Positions 9,493 to 18,404 of a stretch of DNA of 64,000 nt are shown in pieces. Origin of the DNA: Vandammella animalimorsus. Lineage in GTDB: Bacteria; Pseudomonadota; Gammaproteobacteria; Burkholderiales; Burkholderiaceae_C. Positions within the stretch are counted from its first letter, which is position 1; every line of letters begins with the position of its first letter. Both the position numbers and the translations under genes were made by a program. Below the pieces are notes generated by a model. The model was given only the letters and a program-made list of their open reading frames with translations, was not told the origin of the DNA and made no database searches. The stretch lies in NCBI RefSeq assembly GCF_002285265.1, contig NZ_NSJB01000011.1, forward strand, positions 23,772-87,771, read 5' to 3'.

Positions 9493-9551
9493 GCGATGCC
9501 AGGGGCGGATGGGGGTCTGCGCGCCGCTGCGCAAGCCCCGACGGGCGGCGC

Positions 9552-10475
9552 TCACTGCCGGCCCAGCAGCAGGTATTCCATCAGGGCCTTTTGCACGTGC
9601 ATGCGGTTTTCCGCCTCATCCCAGACGACCGATTGCGGGCCGTCGATGACTTCGGCGTCCACTTCTTCGCCGCGGTGCGCGGGCAGGCAGTGCATGAACA
9701 GCGCGTCGGGCTGGGCGGCGGCCATCATGCGCGCGTCCACCTTCCAGTTGGCAAAGGCCTGCTTGCGCTGGGCGTTTTCTTCCTCGTAGCCCATGCTGGT
9801 CCAGACGTCGGTGGTCACCAGGTGCGCGCCCTGGCAGGCCTGCAGCGGGTCGTCAAAGGTTTGCAGGTGGGCCGGGTCGGCCTGGGTGCCCAGGGCCAGG
9901 CGCTCGTCGAGCTCGTAGCCCGAGGGGGCGCTGACGTGCAGCTTGAAGTCCAGCAGCTGCGCGGCCTGCAGCCAGGTGTTGGCCATGTTGTTGCCATCGC
10001 CCACCCAGGCCACGGTCTTGCCCTGGATGGGGCCGCGGTGCTCGATGTAGGTGAAGATGTCGGCCAGGATCTGGCAGGGGTGAAATTCGTTGGTCAGGCC
10101 GTTGATGACGGGCACGCGCGAGTGCTGGGCAAAGCATTCGAGCTTGGCCTGCTCGAAGGTGCGGATCATCACCAGATCGACCATGCGGCTGATGACGCGG
10201 GCGCTGTCCTCGATGGGCTCGGCGCGGCCCAGCTGGCTGTCGCCGGTGGTCAGGTGCACGACGTAGCCGCCGAGCTGGTACATGCCGGTCTCGAAGCTCA
10301 CGCGCGTGCGCGTGCTGGCCTTCTCGAAGATCATGGCCAGCGTGCGGTCGGTCAGGCTCTGGTGTTTTTCATAGCGCTTGAACATCTGCTTGAGCGTGGC
10401 CGCGCGCTCGAGCAGGTAGGCGTATTCATCGGCGCTGAGGTCGCTGAATTGCAGGTAGTGCTTGATGGTGCTCAT
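9552..10475 (-). CDS. argF: Ornithine carbamoyltransferase
   Basis: Joins carbamoyl phosphate to ornithine to give citrulline in arginine synthesis. 307 residues. The carbamoyl-phosphate loop STRTRVSFE, the ornithine loop HCLPAHRGEE (with the usual Cys) and DVWTSMGYEEE are all present. It follows argD with a 30 bp gap, so argD-argF is likely an operon. The start MSTIKHYLQF matches family N-termini. Confidence 0.97.
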   Translation of the reverse strand: MSTIKHYLQFSDLSADEYAYLLERAATLKQMFKRYEKHQSLTDRTLAMIFEKASTRTRVSFETGMYQLGGYVVHLTTGDSQLGRAEPIEDSARVISRMVDLVMIRTFEQAKLECFAQHSRVPVINGLTNEFHPCQILADIFTYIEHRGPIQGKTVAWVGDGNNMANTWLQAAQLLDFKLHVSAPSGYELDERLALGTQADPAHLQTFDDPLQACQGAHLVTTDVWTSMGYEEENAQRKQAFANWKVDARMMAAAQPDALFMHCLPAHRGEEVDAEVIDGPQSVVWDEAENRMHVQKALMEYLLLGRQ

Positions 10476-10505
10476 GGGATGGGGCCTGGTGAAACGGTGG
10501 GGCGC

Positions 10506-11708
10506 TCAGCGCGGCTGGGCCAGGAAGTTCTGCACGACGGGCAGCAGGCGCTGCACGAGCTCGTCGGCCTCGGCCTCGGTGATGATGAGCGCTGGCAGCA
10601 GGCGGATGACGCGCTCGGCCGTGACGCTGATGAGCAGGCCGGCGTCAGCAGCCTGCTGGATCAGCGCCGCGCAGGGGCGGTCAAGCTCCACGCCGATCAT
10701 CAGGCCCTGGCCGCGCACGTCCACGACCGCATCGAGCGCGCCCAGGGTGGCGCGCAGGCGCTGCAGCAGGTGCTCGCCCACGCGCTGGGCGTTGGCCAGC
10801 AGCTGGTCCTCCTCGATGATGCGCAGCGTTTCCAGCGCGGCGCGCATGGCCAGCGGGTTGCCGCCGAAGGTGGTGCCGTGGTTGCCCGGCTGGAACAGCC
10901 CGGCGGCCTTGGGGCCGGCGACCACGGCGCCCACGGGCACGCCCGAGCCCAGGCCCTTGGCCAGGGCCATGACATCGGGCTGGATGCCGGCCCACTGGTG
11001 CGCGAACCATTTGCCGGTGCGGCCCATGCCGCACTGCACTTCGTCGAGCATCATCAGCCAGTCGCGCTCGTCGCACAGCGCGCGCACTTGCTGCAGGTAC
11101 TCGATGCGCGCGGGGTGGATGCCGCCCTCGCCCTGGATGACTTCAAAGAACACGGCGGTGACTTCGGGCTCGCCCTCCACGGCCTTTTTCAGCCCTTCGA
11201 TGTCGTTGAAGGGCACGCGGATGAAGCCCTCCACCAGCGGGAAGAAGCCGGCATGGATTTTGGGGTTGCCCGTGGCCGAGAGCGTGGCCAGCGAGCGGCC
11301 GTGGAAGGCGTGTTCGCAGACCACGACCTTGGGGTGCTTGTAGCCGCGATCGTTGCCGAGCTTGCGCGCCAGCTTGAGCGCGGCCTCGTTGGCCTCCAGC
11401 CCGGAGTTGCAGAAGAACACATTGCTCAGCCCACTGTGCTGCACCAGCTTTTGCGCCACCAGCTCCTGGCCGGGCACGTGGTAGTAGTTGGAGCAGTGGA
11501 TGAGCTGGGCGACCTGCTCCTGCAGCGCGGGCACCAGCTTGGGGTGGGCGTGGCCCAGCGTGTTCACGGCGATGCCGCTGAGCGCGTCGAAGTACTCGCG
11601 CCCTTGCGTGTCCCACACGCGCAGGCCCTTGCCGTGCGCCAGCGCGATGTTCACGCGCCCATAGGTGTTCATGACGTGCGGTTCGGCAAGCGGCGCGGGC
11701 TGGCTCAT
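10506..11708 (-). CDS. argD: Acetylornithine transaminase
   Basis: PLP enzyme converting N-acetylglutamate semialdehyde to N-acetylornithine. 400 residues, full length. It shows the class III aminotransferase features: FCNSGLEANEAALKLAR, the Asp loop MLDEVQCGMGRTG, the PLP lysine in DVMALAKGLGSG and HGTTFGGNPLA. The ribosome site is AAGGAG, 7 bases before the ATG. It lies upstream of argF in the same direction. A strong terminator for glmU lies just upstream, so argD probably has its own promoter. Confidence 0.96.
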   Translation of the reverse strand: MSQPAPLAEPHVMNTYGRVNIALAHGKGLRVWDTQGREYFDALSGIAVNTLGHAHPKLVPALQEQVAQLIHCSNYYHVPGQELVAQKLVQHSGLSNVFFCNSGLEANEAALKLARKLGNDRGYKHPKVVVCEHAFHGRSLATLSATGNPKIHAGFFPLVEGFIRVPFNDIEGLKKAVEGEPEVTAVFFEVIQGEGGIHPARIEYLQQVRALCDERDWLMMLDEVQCGMGRTGKWFAHQWAGIQPDVMALAKGLGSGVPVGAVVAGPKAAGLFQPGNHGTTFGGNPLAMRAALETLRIIEEDQLLANAQRVGEHLLQRLRATLGALDAVVDVRGQGLMIGVELDRPCAALIQQAADAGLLISVTAERVIRLLPALIITEAEADELVQRLLPVVQNFLAQPR

Positions 11709-11735
11709 GGCGGGGCTCCTTCAGTGGCTCTGGGG

Positions 11736-11763
11736 AAAAAACAAAAGGCGCATTCTATGCGCC
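11736..11763 (-). terminator. Rho-independent terminator after glmU
   Basis: Perfect 7 bp stem GGCGCAT/ATGCGCC with a 3-base loop. On the minus strand it is followed by TTTTGTTTTTT. It lies about 95 bp past the glmU stop and 28 bp before the argD start, so it separates glmU from argD-argF. Confidence 0.85.
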
Positions 11764-11857
11764 CCTTGTGGCCATGCCGGGAGGGATGTTCTGTGCGAAT
11801 TCAGCGGCCCAGCGCGCGCGGCGCACGACCGCACGCCGCACGCTCTCTCGCGCCGCC

Positions 11858-13309
11858 TCAGCCCTTGGGCTGCTTGGCCGGGCGCTGCCAGCCGGGCACG
11901 GTGCTGGTCTTGGCGCGCGTGACGCTCAGGCTTTGCGCCGGGGTGTCGCGCGTGATGGTGCTGCCCGCGCCGATGGTGCTGCCCGCGCCGATGGTCACCG
12001 GTGCGACCAGCACGCTGTTGCTGCCGATGTGCGCGCCCGCTTCGATCACGGTGCGGTGCTTGTTGGCGCCGTCGTAGTTGGCGGTGATGGCGCCGGCGCC
12101 ATAGTTGACGTTGGCGCCCACGCTGGCATCGCCCAGGTAGGCCAGGTGGTTGGCCTTGGCGCCATCGGCCAGGGTGCTGTTCTTGACCTCGACGAAGTTG
12201 CCGATGTGCACCTCTTGGCCCAGCTGCGCGCCGGGGCGCAGGCGCGCAAACGGGCCGATGCGCGCCGCAGCGCCGATCTGCACGCCGGCGGCCTCGCCAT
12301 CAATGTGGCTGTAGGGCTGCACGATGCAGCCCGCGCCGATCTGCGCCTGGCCAATGTGGCAGTAAGCGCCAATGCGCGTGCCCTCGCCCAGCGCAACCTG
12401 GCCGGTGAAGATGCAGCCCACGTCGATCTCCACATCGGCGGCGCAGTCGAGCCGGCCGGGCAGGGCGCTGCCGGGCGCGGCGCGCAGCTCGAAGCGCTCC
12501 GGGTCCAGCAGGCGCACGCCGGCCTGCATCAGCTGCTGCGCCTGCAGGCGCTGGTACTGGCGCTCCAGCGCCGCCAGCTGCTGCGGGCTGTTCACGCCCG
12601 CGACCTGCCAGGCCTGCTGCTGCGGCAGGCAGTGCGCATGCACGGCCACGCCATCGGCCACGGCCATGGCGATCACGTCGGTCAGGTAGTACTCGCCCTG
12701 GGCGTTGTCGCAGCCCAGGCGCTGCAGCCAAGGTTTGAGCCGCCGCGCCGGGAAGGCCATGATGCCGCTGTTGACCTCGCAGATGGCGCGCTGCGCGGCG
12801 CTGGCGTCCTTGTGCTCGACGATGCCCTGCACCTGGCCTTGCGGGCTGCGCAGGATGCGGCCATAGCCGCTGGGGTCGTCCAGGGCCACGGTCAGCAGCG
12901 CCACGTGCTCGTTGGCGCACAGCTGCAGCACGGCGCGCAGCGCATCTGGCTCGACCAGCGGCACATCGCCCAGCAGCACCAGCACCATGTGCTCGTCGGC
13001 CAGCGCCGGCGCGGCCTGCTGCACGGCGTGGCCGGTGCCGTTTTGCGGTTGCTGCAGGGCCGTGCGCAACTGGGCATCGCCCAGCAAGGGGGCGGCGCAG
13101 GCATGGGCAAAGGCATCGACCTGCTCGGCCCCGTGGCCGCTGACCAGCACCAGTTGCTGCGGCTGCAGCTGCCCGGCCGCCTGCAGCACATGGGCCAGCA
13201 TGGGCCGGCCCCCCAGTGGCTGCAGCACCTTGGGCGTGCGGCTTTTCATGCGCGTGCCCTTGCCGGCGGCAAGGACGACGATGGACAGGGCTGGGGCAGT
13301 GGCGTTCAT
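11858..13309 (-). CDS. glmU: Bifunctional UDP-GlcNAc pyrophosphorylase / GlcN-1-P acetyltransferase
   Basis: Makes UDP-N-acetylglucosamine for peptidoglycan and LPS. 483 residues. The N-terminal nucleotidyltransferase signature LAAGKGTRMKSRTPKVLQPLGG is followed by the left-handed beta-helix with hexapeptide repeats (IGAYCHIGQAQIGAGC, IGPFARLRPGAQLG, VHIGNFVEVKNS, NYGAGAITANYDG). The start is the ATG just before the pyrophosphorylase motif; the open frame extends 67 codons upstream without family similarity and overlaps the plsY promoter region. Divergent from plsY. Confidence 0.96.
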   Translation of the reverse strand: MNATAPALSIVVLAAGKGTRMKSRTPKVLQPLGGRPMLAHVLQAAGQLQPQQLVLVSGHGAEQVDAFAHACAAPLLGDAQLRTALQQPQNGTGHAVQQAAPALADEHMVLVLLGDVPLVEPDALRAVLQLCANEHVALLTVALDDPSGYGRILRSPQGQVQGIVEHKDASAAQRAICEVNSGIMAFPARRLKPWLQRLGCDNAQGEYYLTDVIAMAVADGVAVHAHCLPQQQAWQVAGVNSPQQLAALERQYQRLQAQQLMQAGVRLLDPERFELRAAPGSALPGRLDCAADVEIDVGCIFTGQVALGEGTRIGAYCHIGQAQIGAGCIVQPYSHIDGEAAGVQIGAAARIGPFARLRPGAQLGQEVHIGNFVEVKNSTLADGAKANHLAYLGDASVGANVNYGAGAITANYDGANKHRTVIEAGAHIGSNSVLVAPVTIGAGSTIGAGSTITRDTPAQSLSVTRAKTSTVPGWQRPAKQPKG

Positions 13310-13488
13310 GGGGCGATGGCAGCAAAAAAAGCAGCGTGCATTATGGATGCCTCTCTTGCCATGCCAGCTCTGGCAGCCCGGCGCAGCAGTGATAATGCGC
13401 ATGACGTAACGCTTGGATACAAGCCTTGCGCTTGCCGCGCGCACGGCGCCGGCGGCGGGCTTGGGAGAACACGGACAGGAATGAACCA
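13310..13488. promoter_or_regulatory. Divergent glmU/plsY promoter region
   Basis: 179 bp spacer, locally AT-richer than its flanks. On the plus strand TGATAATGC at 13388-13396 looks like an extended -10 box. The plsY ribosome site ACAGGA lies about 7 bases before its ATG. No operator is recognisable. Confidence 0.4.
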
Positions 13489-14238
13489 ATGGATTGGATG
13501 GTGATTGCACTGGCGCTGCTGGGCGCTTATTTGCTGGGCTCGTTGCCCTTTGCGGTATTGGTCAGCCGCGCCATGGGCCTGCAGGACCCGCGCACCTTTG
13601 GCAGCGGCAACCCGGGGGCCACCAATGTGCTGCGCTCGGGCAGCAAGCTGGCGGCGGCCCTGACGCTGCTGCTGGACGCCGCCAAGGGCTGGCTGCCCGT
13701 GGCCTTGGTGGGCTGGTACGGGCCGCGCTTCGGGCTGTGGGAAGGGGCGCAGGCTTTCGTGGGCCTGGCGGCGTTTGCCGGGCATGTCTGGCCGCTGTTT
13801 TTGCGCTTTCGCGGCGGCAAGGGCGTGGCCACGGCCCTGGGCGTGCTGCTGGGGCTGAGCCCCTGGCTGGGGCTGGCCGTGCTGCTGGTCTGGCTGCTGG
13901 TGCTGGCAGGCTCGCGCATCTCGTCGCTGTCCTCGATCGTGGCCGCCATTGCCGCGCCGGTGATTTACGTGCTGGGCGCCAGCCAACTCTGGCCCTATGC
14001 GCCCAGCGCCCAGCTGGCGCTGATCGCCATGACCCTGGTGCTGCTGTATCGCCATGGCGGCAACATCGCCCGCCTGATGAAAGGCACCGAGCCGCGCATC
14101 GGCCAGGGCAAGCAGGCCGCCCAGGTCACGGCCGCGCCGGCCGAGCCCGGCGCGCCCGCGCCCAGCGCCGCCGCACTGCGCAATGCCCGCAAGGCCGAGC
14201 GCAAAAAGCACAAGCGCACACGCCACAGCCAGCGCTGA
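13489..14238 (+). CDS. plsY: Glycerol-3-phosphate acyltransferase PlsY
   Basis: Inner-membrane enzyme transferring acyl from acyl-phosphate to glycerol-3-phosphate, the first step of phospholipid synthesis. 249 residues. The three PlsY motifs are visible: GSLPFAVLVSR / GSGNPGATNVLR, LRFRGGKGVATALG, and RHGGNIARLMKGTEPRIG near the end. The C-terminal ~40 residues are an unusual Ala/Pro then Lys/Arg-rich tail (RKAERKKHKRTRHSQR) beyond the normal end of the family. Confidence 0.96.
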   Translation: MDWMVIALALLGAYLLGSLPFAVLVSRAMGLQDPRTFGSGNPGATNVLRSGSKLAAALTLLLDAAKGWLPVALVGWYGPRFGLWEGAQAFVGLAAFAGHVWPLFLRFRGGKGVATALGVLLGLSPWLGLAVLLVWLLVLAGSRISSLSSIVAAIAAPVIYVLGASQLWPYAPSAQLALIAMTLVLLYRHGGNIARLMKGTEPRIGQGKQAAQVTAAPAEPGAPAPSAAALRNARKAERKKHKRTRHSQR

Positions 14239-14257
14239 AGCGGCGATGCGCTGCAAG

Positions 14258-14296
14258 GCAAAGCCCCGCCGGGCAATGGCGCCGGGCGGGGCTTTG
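14258..14296. terminator. Bidirectional terminator between plsY and protease gene
   Basis: Hairpin AAAGCCCCGCCGGGC ... GCCGGGCGGGGCTTT, A-rich on one side and T-rich on the other, between two convergent genes. It serves plsY on the plus strand and the aspartic protease gene on the minus strand. Confidence 0.8.
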
Positions 14297-14319
14297 TTCC
14301 TGGGCGGGCGCTGACTTGC

Positions 14320-14994
14320 TTACTTGCTTTTGAGCACCAGCGAGCGCGCGTCGCGCGTCATCTGGTAGTGGTTGAGAAAGGAGTTGCCCAGCAGCACGAA
14401 GGGCATGGGCTGCTGCACCACGGTGGCCGGCACGTTGCGCTGGGTGAGCGCGCCGATGCTGACCGTGGGCAGGCGCACGGACCAGCCTTCTGCCTTGCCG
14501 TTGGCCGTGGCGATCTGGACGGGCTGGCCGCTGCGCTCGTAGTCGATGCCCAGGCGGCGGGCAGTTTTGGCGTCCATGGCGATGGTGGAGGCGCCGGTGT
14601 CGACGATGAACTGCACCGCATGGCCGTTGATCTTGCCCTCGCTCATGTAGTGGCCGTTGGCGCTGGGGCTGAGCGTCAGCGCGGTCTTGCCGGGCGTGAG
14701 GTGCGTGGGCGCCTGGCCCACGAGCAGGGTCTGGCGGCTGCTGCCGATCTGGAACGTGGCGCTGTTGCCCTGCACCGAGAGCAGCTGCACCCCGCCCAGG
14801 CTCTGGCCCGTGGCCAGGGTGCGCGGCTGGCCGCCATCGACGCTGACGATGGCGCGGCTGCCGATGGTGCCCACCAGCCGCACGTCCTGCGCGCTCGCCG
14901 CACCGGCCAGCAGCAGCGCGCACAGCCCGCCCAGCAGGGCTGCGGCCTGTGGCCTGCGGCTTTGGCGGGGGCGCTTGCGCATTGCGGCGGGCAT
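14320..14994 (-). CDS. Retropepsin-like aspartic protease (clan AA)
   Basis: 224-residue secreted or periplasmic aspartic protease of the small TIGR02281-like group. It has a signal peptide (basic N-terminus, LLGGLCALLLAGAASAQ, cleavage near residue 36), an SH3-like N-terminal part, then the retropepsin active site VDTGAS with the following IAMD and a second-half VLLGNSFLNHY. One D-T-G copy per chain means it must dimerise. It lies 19 bp after yajQ on the same strand. Substrates of this group are unknown. Confidence 0.88.
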   Translation of the reverse strand: MPAAMRKRPRQSRRPQAAALLGGLCALLLAGAASAQDVRLVGTIGSRAIVSVDGGQPRTLATGQSLGGVQLLSVQGNSATFQIGSSRQTLLVGQAPTHLTPGKTALTLSPSANGHYMSEGKINGHAVQFIVDTGASTIAMDAKTARRLGIDYERSGQPVQIATANGKAEGWSVRLPTVSIGALTQRNVPATVVQQPMPFVLLGNSFLNHYQMTRDARSLVLKSK

Positions 14995-15013
14995 GGCTTG
15001 GCGCGAGCGGGGC

Positions 15014-15499
15014 TCAGTCGCGGAAATTGTTGAACGACAGCGGCACGTCGGCCACTTCCTTGCGGATCAGGGCCATGGCCGCCTGCAGGTCGTCGCGCTT
15101 GGCGCCGGAGACGCGCACGCTGTCGCCCTGGATGGCAGCCTGCAGTTTGAGTTTGCTGTCCTTGATGTGTTTCTGGATTTGCTTGGCCAGCGCGCTGTCG
15201 ATGCCATTGCGCACGCGCACCAGTTGCTTGAGCTTGTCGCCGCCGATTTTCTGCGGCTTGTCCAGATCGAGAAAGCGCACGTCCACGTTGCGCTTGGTCA
15301 GCTTGTTGCGAAGAATGTCCTCAACCTGCTGCAGCTGAAATTCCGAATCGCCCAGCAGCGTGATCTCCTTGTCCTTGAGCTCGATGCTGGCGCTGGTGCC
15401 CTTGAAATCGAAGCGCGTGGCAATTTCCTTGCTGGCGTTGTCCACGGCGTTGCGCACTTCGACGAAATCGGCTTCGAGAACGGTGTCAAAAGAAGGCAT
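15014..15499 (-). CDS. yajQ: YajQ family c-di-GMP-binding protein
   Basis: 161-residue nucleotide-binding protein. Start [22 protein letters not shown], then [23 protein letters not shown] and the C-terminal [17 protein letters not shown] are all typical. In xanthomonads the family binds cyclic di-GMP; in most other organisms its role is unproven. Divergent from murB with only 54 bp between the starts. Confidence 0.95.
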   Translation of the reverse strand: MPSFDTVLEADFVEVRNAVDNASKEIATRFDFKGTSASIELKDKEITLLGDSEFQLQQVEDILRNKLTKRNVDVRFLDLDKPQKIGGDKLKQLVRVRNGIDSALAKQIQKHIKDSKLKLQAAIQGDSVRVSGAKRDDLQAAMALIRKEVADVPLSFNNFRD

Positions 15500-15553
15500 A
15501 GGGCAGGCAAATCCAAAAAAAGAGCGTCCGCGGCGGTGGGACAATATCGCGCG

Positions 15554-16684
15554 ATGTTAGTCGAAAAAAACGTTTCCCTCAGACCCTACAACACCTTTGG
15601 CATTGCGGCCAAGGCCCTGGGCCTGGTGCGCATCCGCCAGGCTGAGGAGCTGCGCGCCTTTGCCCGCCTGTGGCAGGAGCAGCGCCGCGCAGCGCTGGCG
15701 CCGGCCAAGCGCGTGGCGCCCGAGTGGGAGCCGCTGGTGCTGGGCGGGGGCAGCAACATCGTGCTCACCGGCGATGTGCGCCGCCCGGTGCTGAAGATGG
15801 AAATCCTGGGCAAGCGCGTGGTGCACGAGGACGCGCAGGGCTGGCTCATCGAGGCCGGCGCTGGCGAGCGCTGGCACGATCTGGTGCGCTGGAGCCTGGA
15901 GCAGGGCATGCCCGGGCTGGAGAACATGGCGCTGATCCCCGGCACCGTCGGCGCCGCGCCGGTGCAGAACATCGGCGCCTACGGCGTGGAGCTCAAGGAC
16001 CGCTTCCACAGCCTGGACGCCATCGACCTGTGGAGCGGCGCCAGCCTCACGCTCGATGGCGCGCAATGCGCCTTTGGCTACCGCGACTCCATCTTCAAAC
16101 ACCCGCCGGGCAAGGCCGTGGAGGCCTGGCCGCCAGCGCCCGGCCAGCTGCCGCCAGCGGGCATGGGCCTGGCCGGGCGCGCCGTCATCACCCACGTGCG
16201 GCTGTGGCTGCCCAAGGCCTGGCAGCCGCAGCTGCAATACCAGGATCTGGAGCGGCGCATGGCCGCCAGCGGCATTGATGCGCCCAGCGCGCAGCAGGTG
16301 TTCGACTGGGTGGTGGACATCCGCCGCAGCAAGCTGCCCGACCCGCAGCAAATCGGCAATGTGGGCAGCTTCTTCAAGAACCCCAGCGTCACGCCCGAGC
16401 AATGCCGCGACATCATCGCGCGCGAGCCGCGCATCGTGCACTACCCCATGCCCGATGGCAGCGTCAAGCTCGCCGCCGGCGCCATGATCGACGCCTGCGG
16501 CTGGAAGGGCAAACGCATCGGCAACGCCGGCGTGTACGAGAAGCAGGCCCTGGTGCTGGTCAACCTGGGCGATGCCGCGCACAGCGTCACCGGCGGCGAA
16601 GTGATGATGCTGGCCAAGGCCATCCAGACCAGCGTCTACGAGCGCTACGGCATCCGCCTGGAGCCCGAGCCGGTGGTGGTGTGA
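15554..16684 (+). CDS. murB: UDP-N-acetylmuramate dehydrogenase
   Basis: FAD enzyme reducing UDP-GlcNAc-enolpyruvate to UDP-MurNAc. 376 residues, a little longer than the E. coli enzyme because of insertions (for example [18 protein letters not shown]). Signature stretches: [54 protein letters not shown], and [10 protein letters not shown] with the catalytic Ser; the catalytic Glu is in the C-terminal LEPEPVVV. This is a type I MurB. Confidence 0.96.
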   Translation: MLVEKNVSLRPYNTFGIAAKALGLVRIRQAEELRAFARLWQEQRRAALAPAKRVAPEWEPLVLGGGSNIVLTGDVRRPVLKMEILGKRVVHEDAQGWLIEAGAGERWHDLVRWSLEQGMPGLENMALIPGTVGAAPVQNIGAYGVELKDRFHSLDAIDLWSGASLTLDGAQCAFGYRDSIFKHPPGKAVEAWPPAPGQLPPAGMGLAGRAVITHVRLWLPKAWQPQLQYQDLERRMAASGIDAPSAQQVFDWVVDIRRSKLPDPQQIGNVGSFFKNPSVTPEQCRDIIAREPRIVHYPMPDGSVKLAAGAMIDACGWKGKRIGNAGVYEKQALVLVNLGDAAHSVTGGEVMMLAKAIQTSVYERYGIRLEPEPVVV

Positions 16685-16755
16685 GCGCCTGTCTCATGCC
16701 AGGGCTGCGAGCAGGCCCGCCAAACCCATTGTCATCACCCTTTCAGGAGAGTCTC

Positions 16756-17148
16756 ATGAATGCTGTGGCCGCGCGCGTGCAGCTCTATGGCATTGCGCAG
16801 TGCGATACCGTGAAGAAAAGCCGCCAATGGTTTGCCAGCCAGGGCGTGGATGTGCAGTGGCACGATTTCAAGAAGCAGGGGCTGGATGAGGCCACGTTGG
16901 CTGCCTGGTGCGCGAAGCTGGGCTGGCAGGCCTTGCTCAACCGCCGTGGCACGACCTGGCGCGGCCTGGATCCGCAGGCGCAGGCCCAGGCCGGCGATGC
17001 GACCGGCGCGCAGGCGCTGATGCTGGCCCACACTAGCCTGATCAAGCGCCCGGTGGTGCGCATTGCGCCGGCCAGCGGCGGTGCTGCGGTGTTGAGCGTG
17101 GGCTATGTGCCCGAGCAATGGGCCGCAGCGCTGGCGGCGGCGCAATAG
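16756..17148 (+). CDS. ArsC/Spx-like (YffB type) thioredoxin-fold protein
   Basis: 130-residue protein of the ArsC/Spx family. It starts VQLYGIAQCDTVKKSRQWF with a single N-terminal cysteine (CDTVKK rather than CxxC), then DFKKQGLDEATLAAWCAKLGW, LLNRRGTTWRGL and LIKRPVV. These match the YffB group. YffB-type proteins are probable glutathione-dependent reductases of unknown substrate, not true arsenate reductases. The ribosome site is AGGAGAG just upstream of the ATG. Confidence 0.88.
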   Translation: MNAVAARVQLYGIAQCDTVKKSRQWFASQGVDVQWHDFKKQGLDEATLAAWCAKLGWQALLNRRGTTWRGLDPQAQAQAGDATGAQALMLAHTSLIKRPVVRIAPASGGAAVLSVGYVPEQWAAALAAAQ

Positions 17149-17187
17149 GGTGCCAATAGAGCGAGGGCGCCACCCGGGTGCGACTGG

Positions 17188-17973
17188 TCAGCCGCGCCCG
17201 CTCGGCGCGCTGCTGCTGATGCGGCCTGCTTGCAGGGTGTGCACGCCGGCCCAGCGCCAGGGCGGCAGCTCTTCGATGGGCTGGTGGGTGCCCAGCAGCA
17301 CCAGCTGGCCGGGCAGGCGGCTGCGCACGGCCAGCGCGTGCCAGAGCACGCGGGTGGAGCGCCAATCCAGCGCGGCGCAGGGCTCGTCAAGCAGCAGCAC
17401 GGGCCGGGGGCTGAGCAGCGCGGCGCTGAGCAGCACTTTGCGGCGCGTGCCGCTCGAGAGCATGTGCAGCGGCTTGTCCAGATGCGGCGCGAGCGCGAAG
17501 CCTTCGATCAGCTCGGCGCAGGCGCGCTGCAGGCTGGGCGGAGCGCCCGCAGGCAAGCCCAGCAGGGCGCGCGCCGGCAGGGCATCGTGCTGCTGCTGGT
17601 CTGGATCCCAGTGCTGGATCAGGGCCTGCCAATGCCCGCCGGCCTGGGCCGGGGCGCTGATCTGGCTGCGCCCATCGAGTGGCAGCTGGCCGCCCAGCAG
17701 GCGCAGCAGGGTGGAGGCGCCGCTGCCGGGCGCGCCGCGCAGCAGGTGCAGGCCCGGGCCCAGGCGCCAGTCGCGCAGTGCCAGCAGCGGCCCGGCCGCG
17801 CCGGGCCAGGCCCAGTGCAATTGGTGGATGTGCAGCACTGGCGTGGGCCTGCAGGGGGCTGCGGCGGTGGTAGGCTTGCGCGCCGCCGCGCTGCCTGCAA
17901 TGGCGGCGCGGCCGTGATCGCTGTGCGTGCCAGCTGGCCTGCACGCCGTGTTGGTTTCATTTGACTTTTGCAT
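17188..17973 (-). CDS. ABC transporter ATP-binding protein with altered Walker A
   Basis: 261-residue ABC ATPase. The signature LSSGTRRK (172-179), Walker B PVLLLDEP (191-198) and the H-loop LLGTHQP are present. The Walker A is GAPGSGAST, with alanine 86 where the lysine is invariant in active ATPases; the DNA supports this reading. The N-terminal 45 residues are low-complexity and a later start is possible. No permease gene is adjacent: the upstream neighbour is a divergent AhpD-like gene and the downstream one a convergent ArsC-like gene. It is either an ATPase-defective or regulatory paralogue, or a decaying gene. Confidence 0.75.
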   Translation of the reverse strand: MQKSNETNTACRPAGTHSDHGRAAIAGSAAARKPTTAAAPCRPTPVLHIHQLHWAWPGAAGPLLALRDWRLGPGLHLLRGAPGSGASTLLRLLGGQLPLDGRSQISAPAQAGGHWQALIQHWDPDQQQHDALPARALLGLPAGAPPSLQRACAELIEGFALAPHLDKPLHMLSSGTRRKVLLSAALLSPRPVLLLDEPCAALDWRSTRVLWHALAVRSRLPGQLVLLGTHQPIEELPPWRWAGVHTLQAGRISSSAPSGRG

Positions 17974-17990
17974 GATTGGGGAGTTTGCCC

Positions 17991-18404
17991 ATGCCCACCG
18001 TCCAAGCCTGTGCCCACCCGGAGCAAGATGCCCGCGTCCGAGCCGTGTTCGATGATATCCGCGCCACGCGCAAGACCGACTTCATCAACAACATGTGGCG
18101 CTATCTGGCGTTCGACCCCGAGCTGCTCGAGCAGACCTGGCGCGAGGTCAAGGAGGTCATGGCCACGCCCTCGCAGCTCGATCCCATGGTCAAGGAGATG
18201 CTGTATGTGGCCGTCTCGATCACCAACGGCTGCGGCTACTGCGTGCACTCGCACACGGCCGCGGCCAAGGCGCGCGGCATGACGCCGGCCCAGCATGCCG
18301 AGCTGTTGCGCATCGTGGCGCTGGCGGGCAAGACCAACCAGCTGGCGCTGGGCCTGCAGGTGCCCGTCGATGCCGCCTTTGATGCCGACGCCTCGCCGCG
18401 ATGA
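17991..18404 (+). CDS. Carboxymuconolactone decarboxylase (AhpD-like) family protein
   Basis: 137-residue protein of the CMD/AhpD fold. It carries the redox motif CGYCVHSH (AhpD-type CxxC plus His) in ITNGCGYCVHSHTAAAKARGM, preceded by DPMVKEMLYVAVSI. Probably an alkylhydroperoxidase-like disulphide reductase. The start was set at MPTVQACAHP because GGGGAG lies about 9 bases before it. Its stop overlaps the ATG of the next gene (ATGA), so the two are co-transcribed. Confidence 0.85.
   Translation: MPTVQACAHPEQDARVRAVFDDIRATRKTDFINNMWRYLAFDPELLEQTWREVKEVMATPSQLDPMVKEMLYVAVSITNGCGYCVHSHTAAAKARGMTPAQHAELLRIVALAGKTNQLALGLQVPVDAAFDADASPR

Noticed and set aside
9486..12077. Very long plus-strand open frame (863 codons) opposite argF-argD
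   Set aside because: It is an antisense shadow of two clear arginine genes; its composition is His/Val/Gly/Gln-rich without any family signature. High GC produces such frames.
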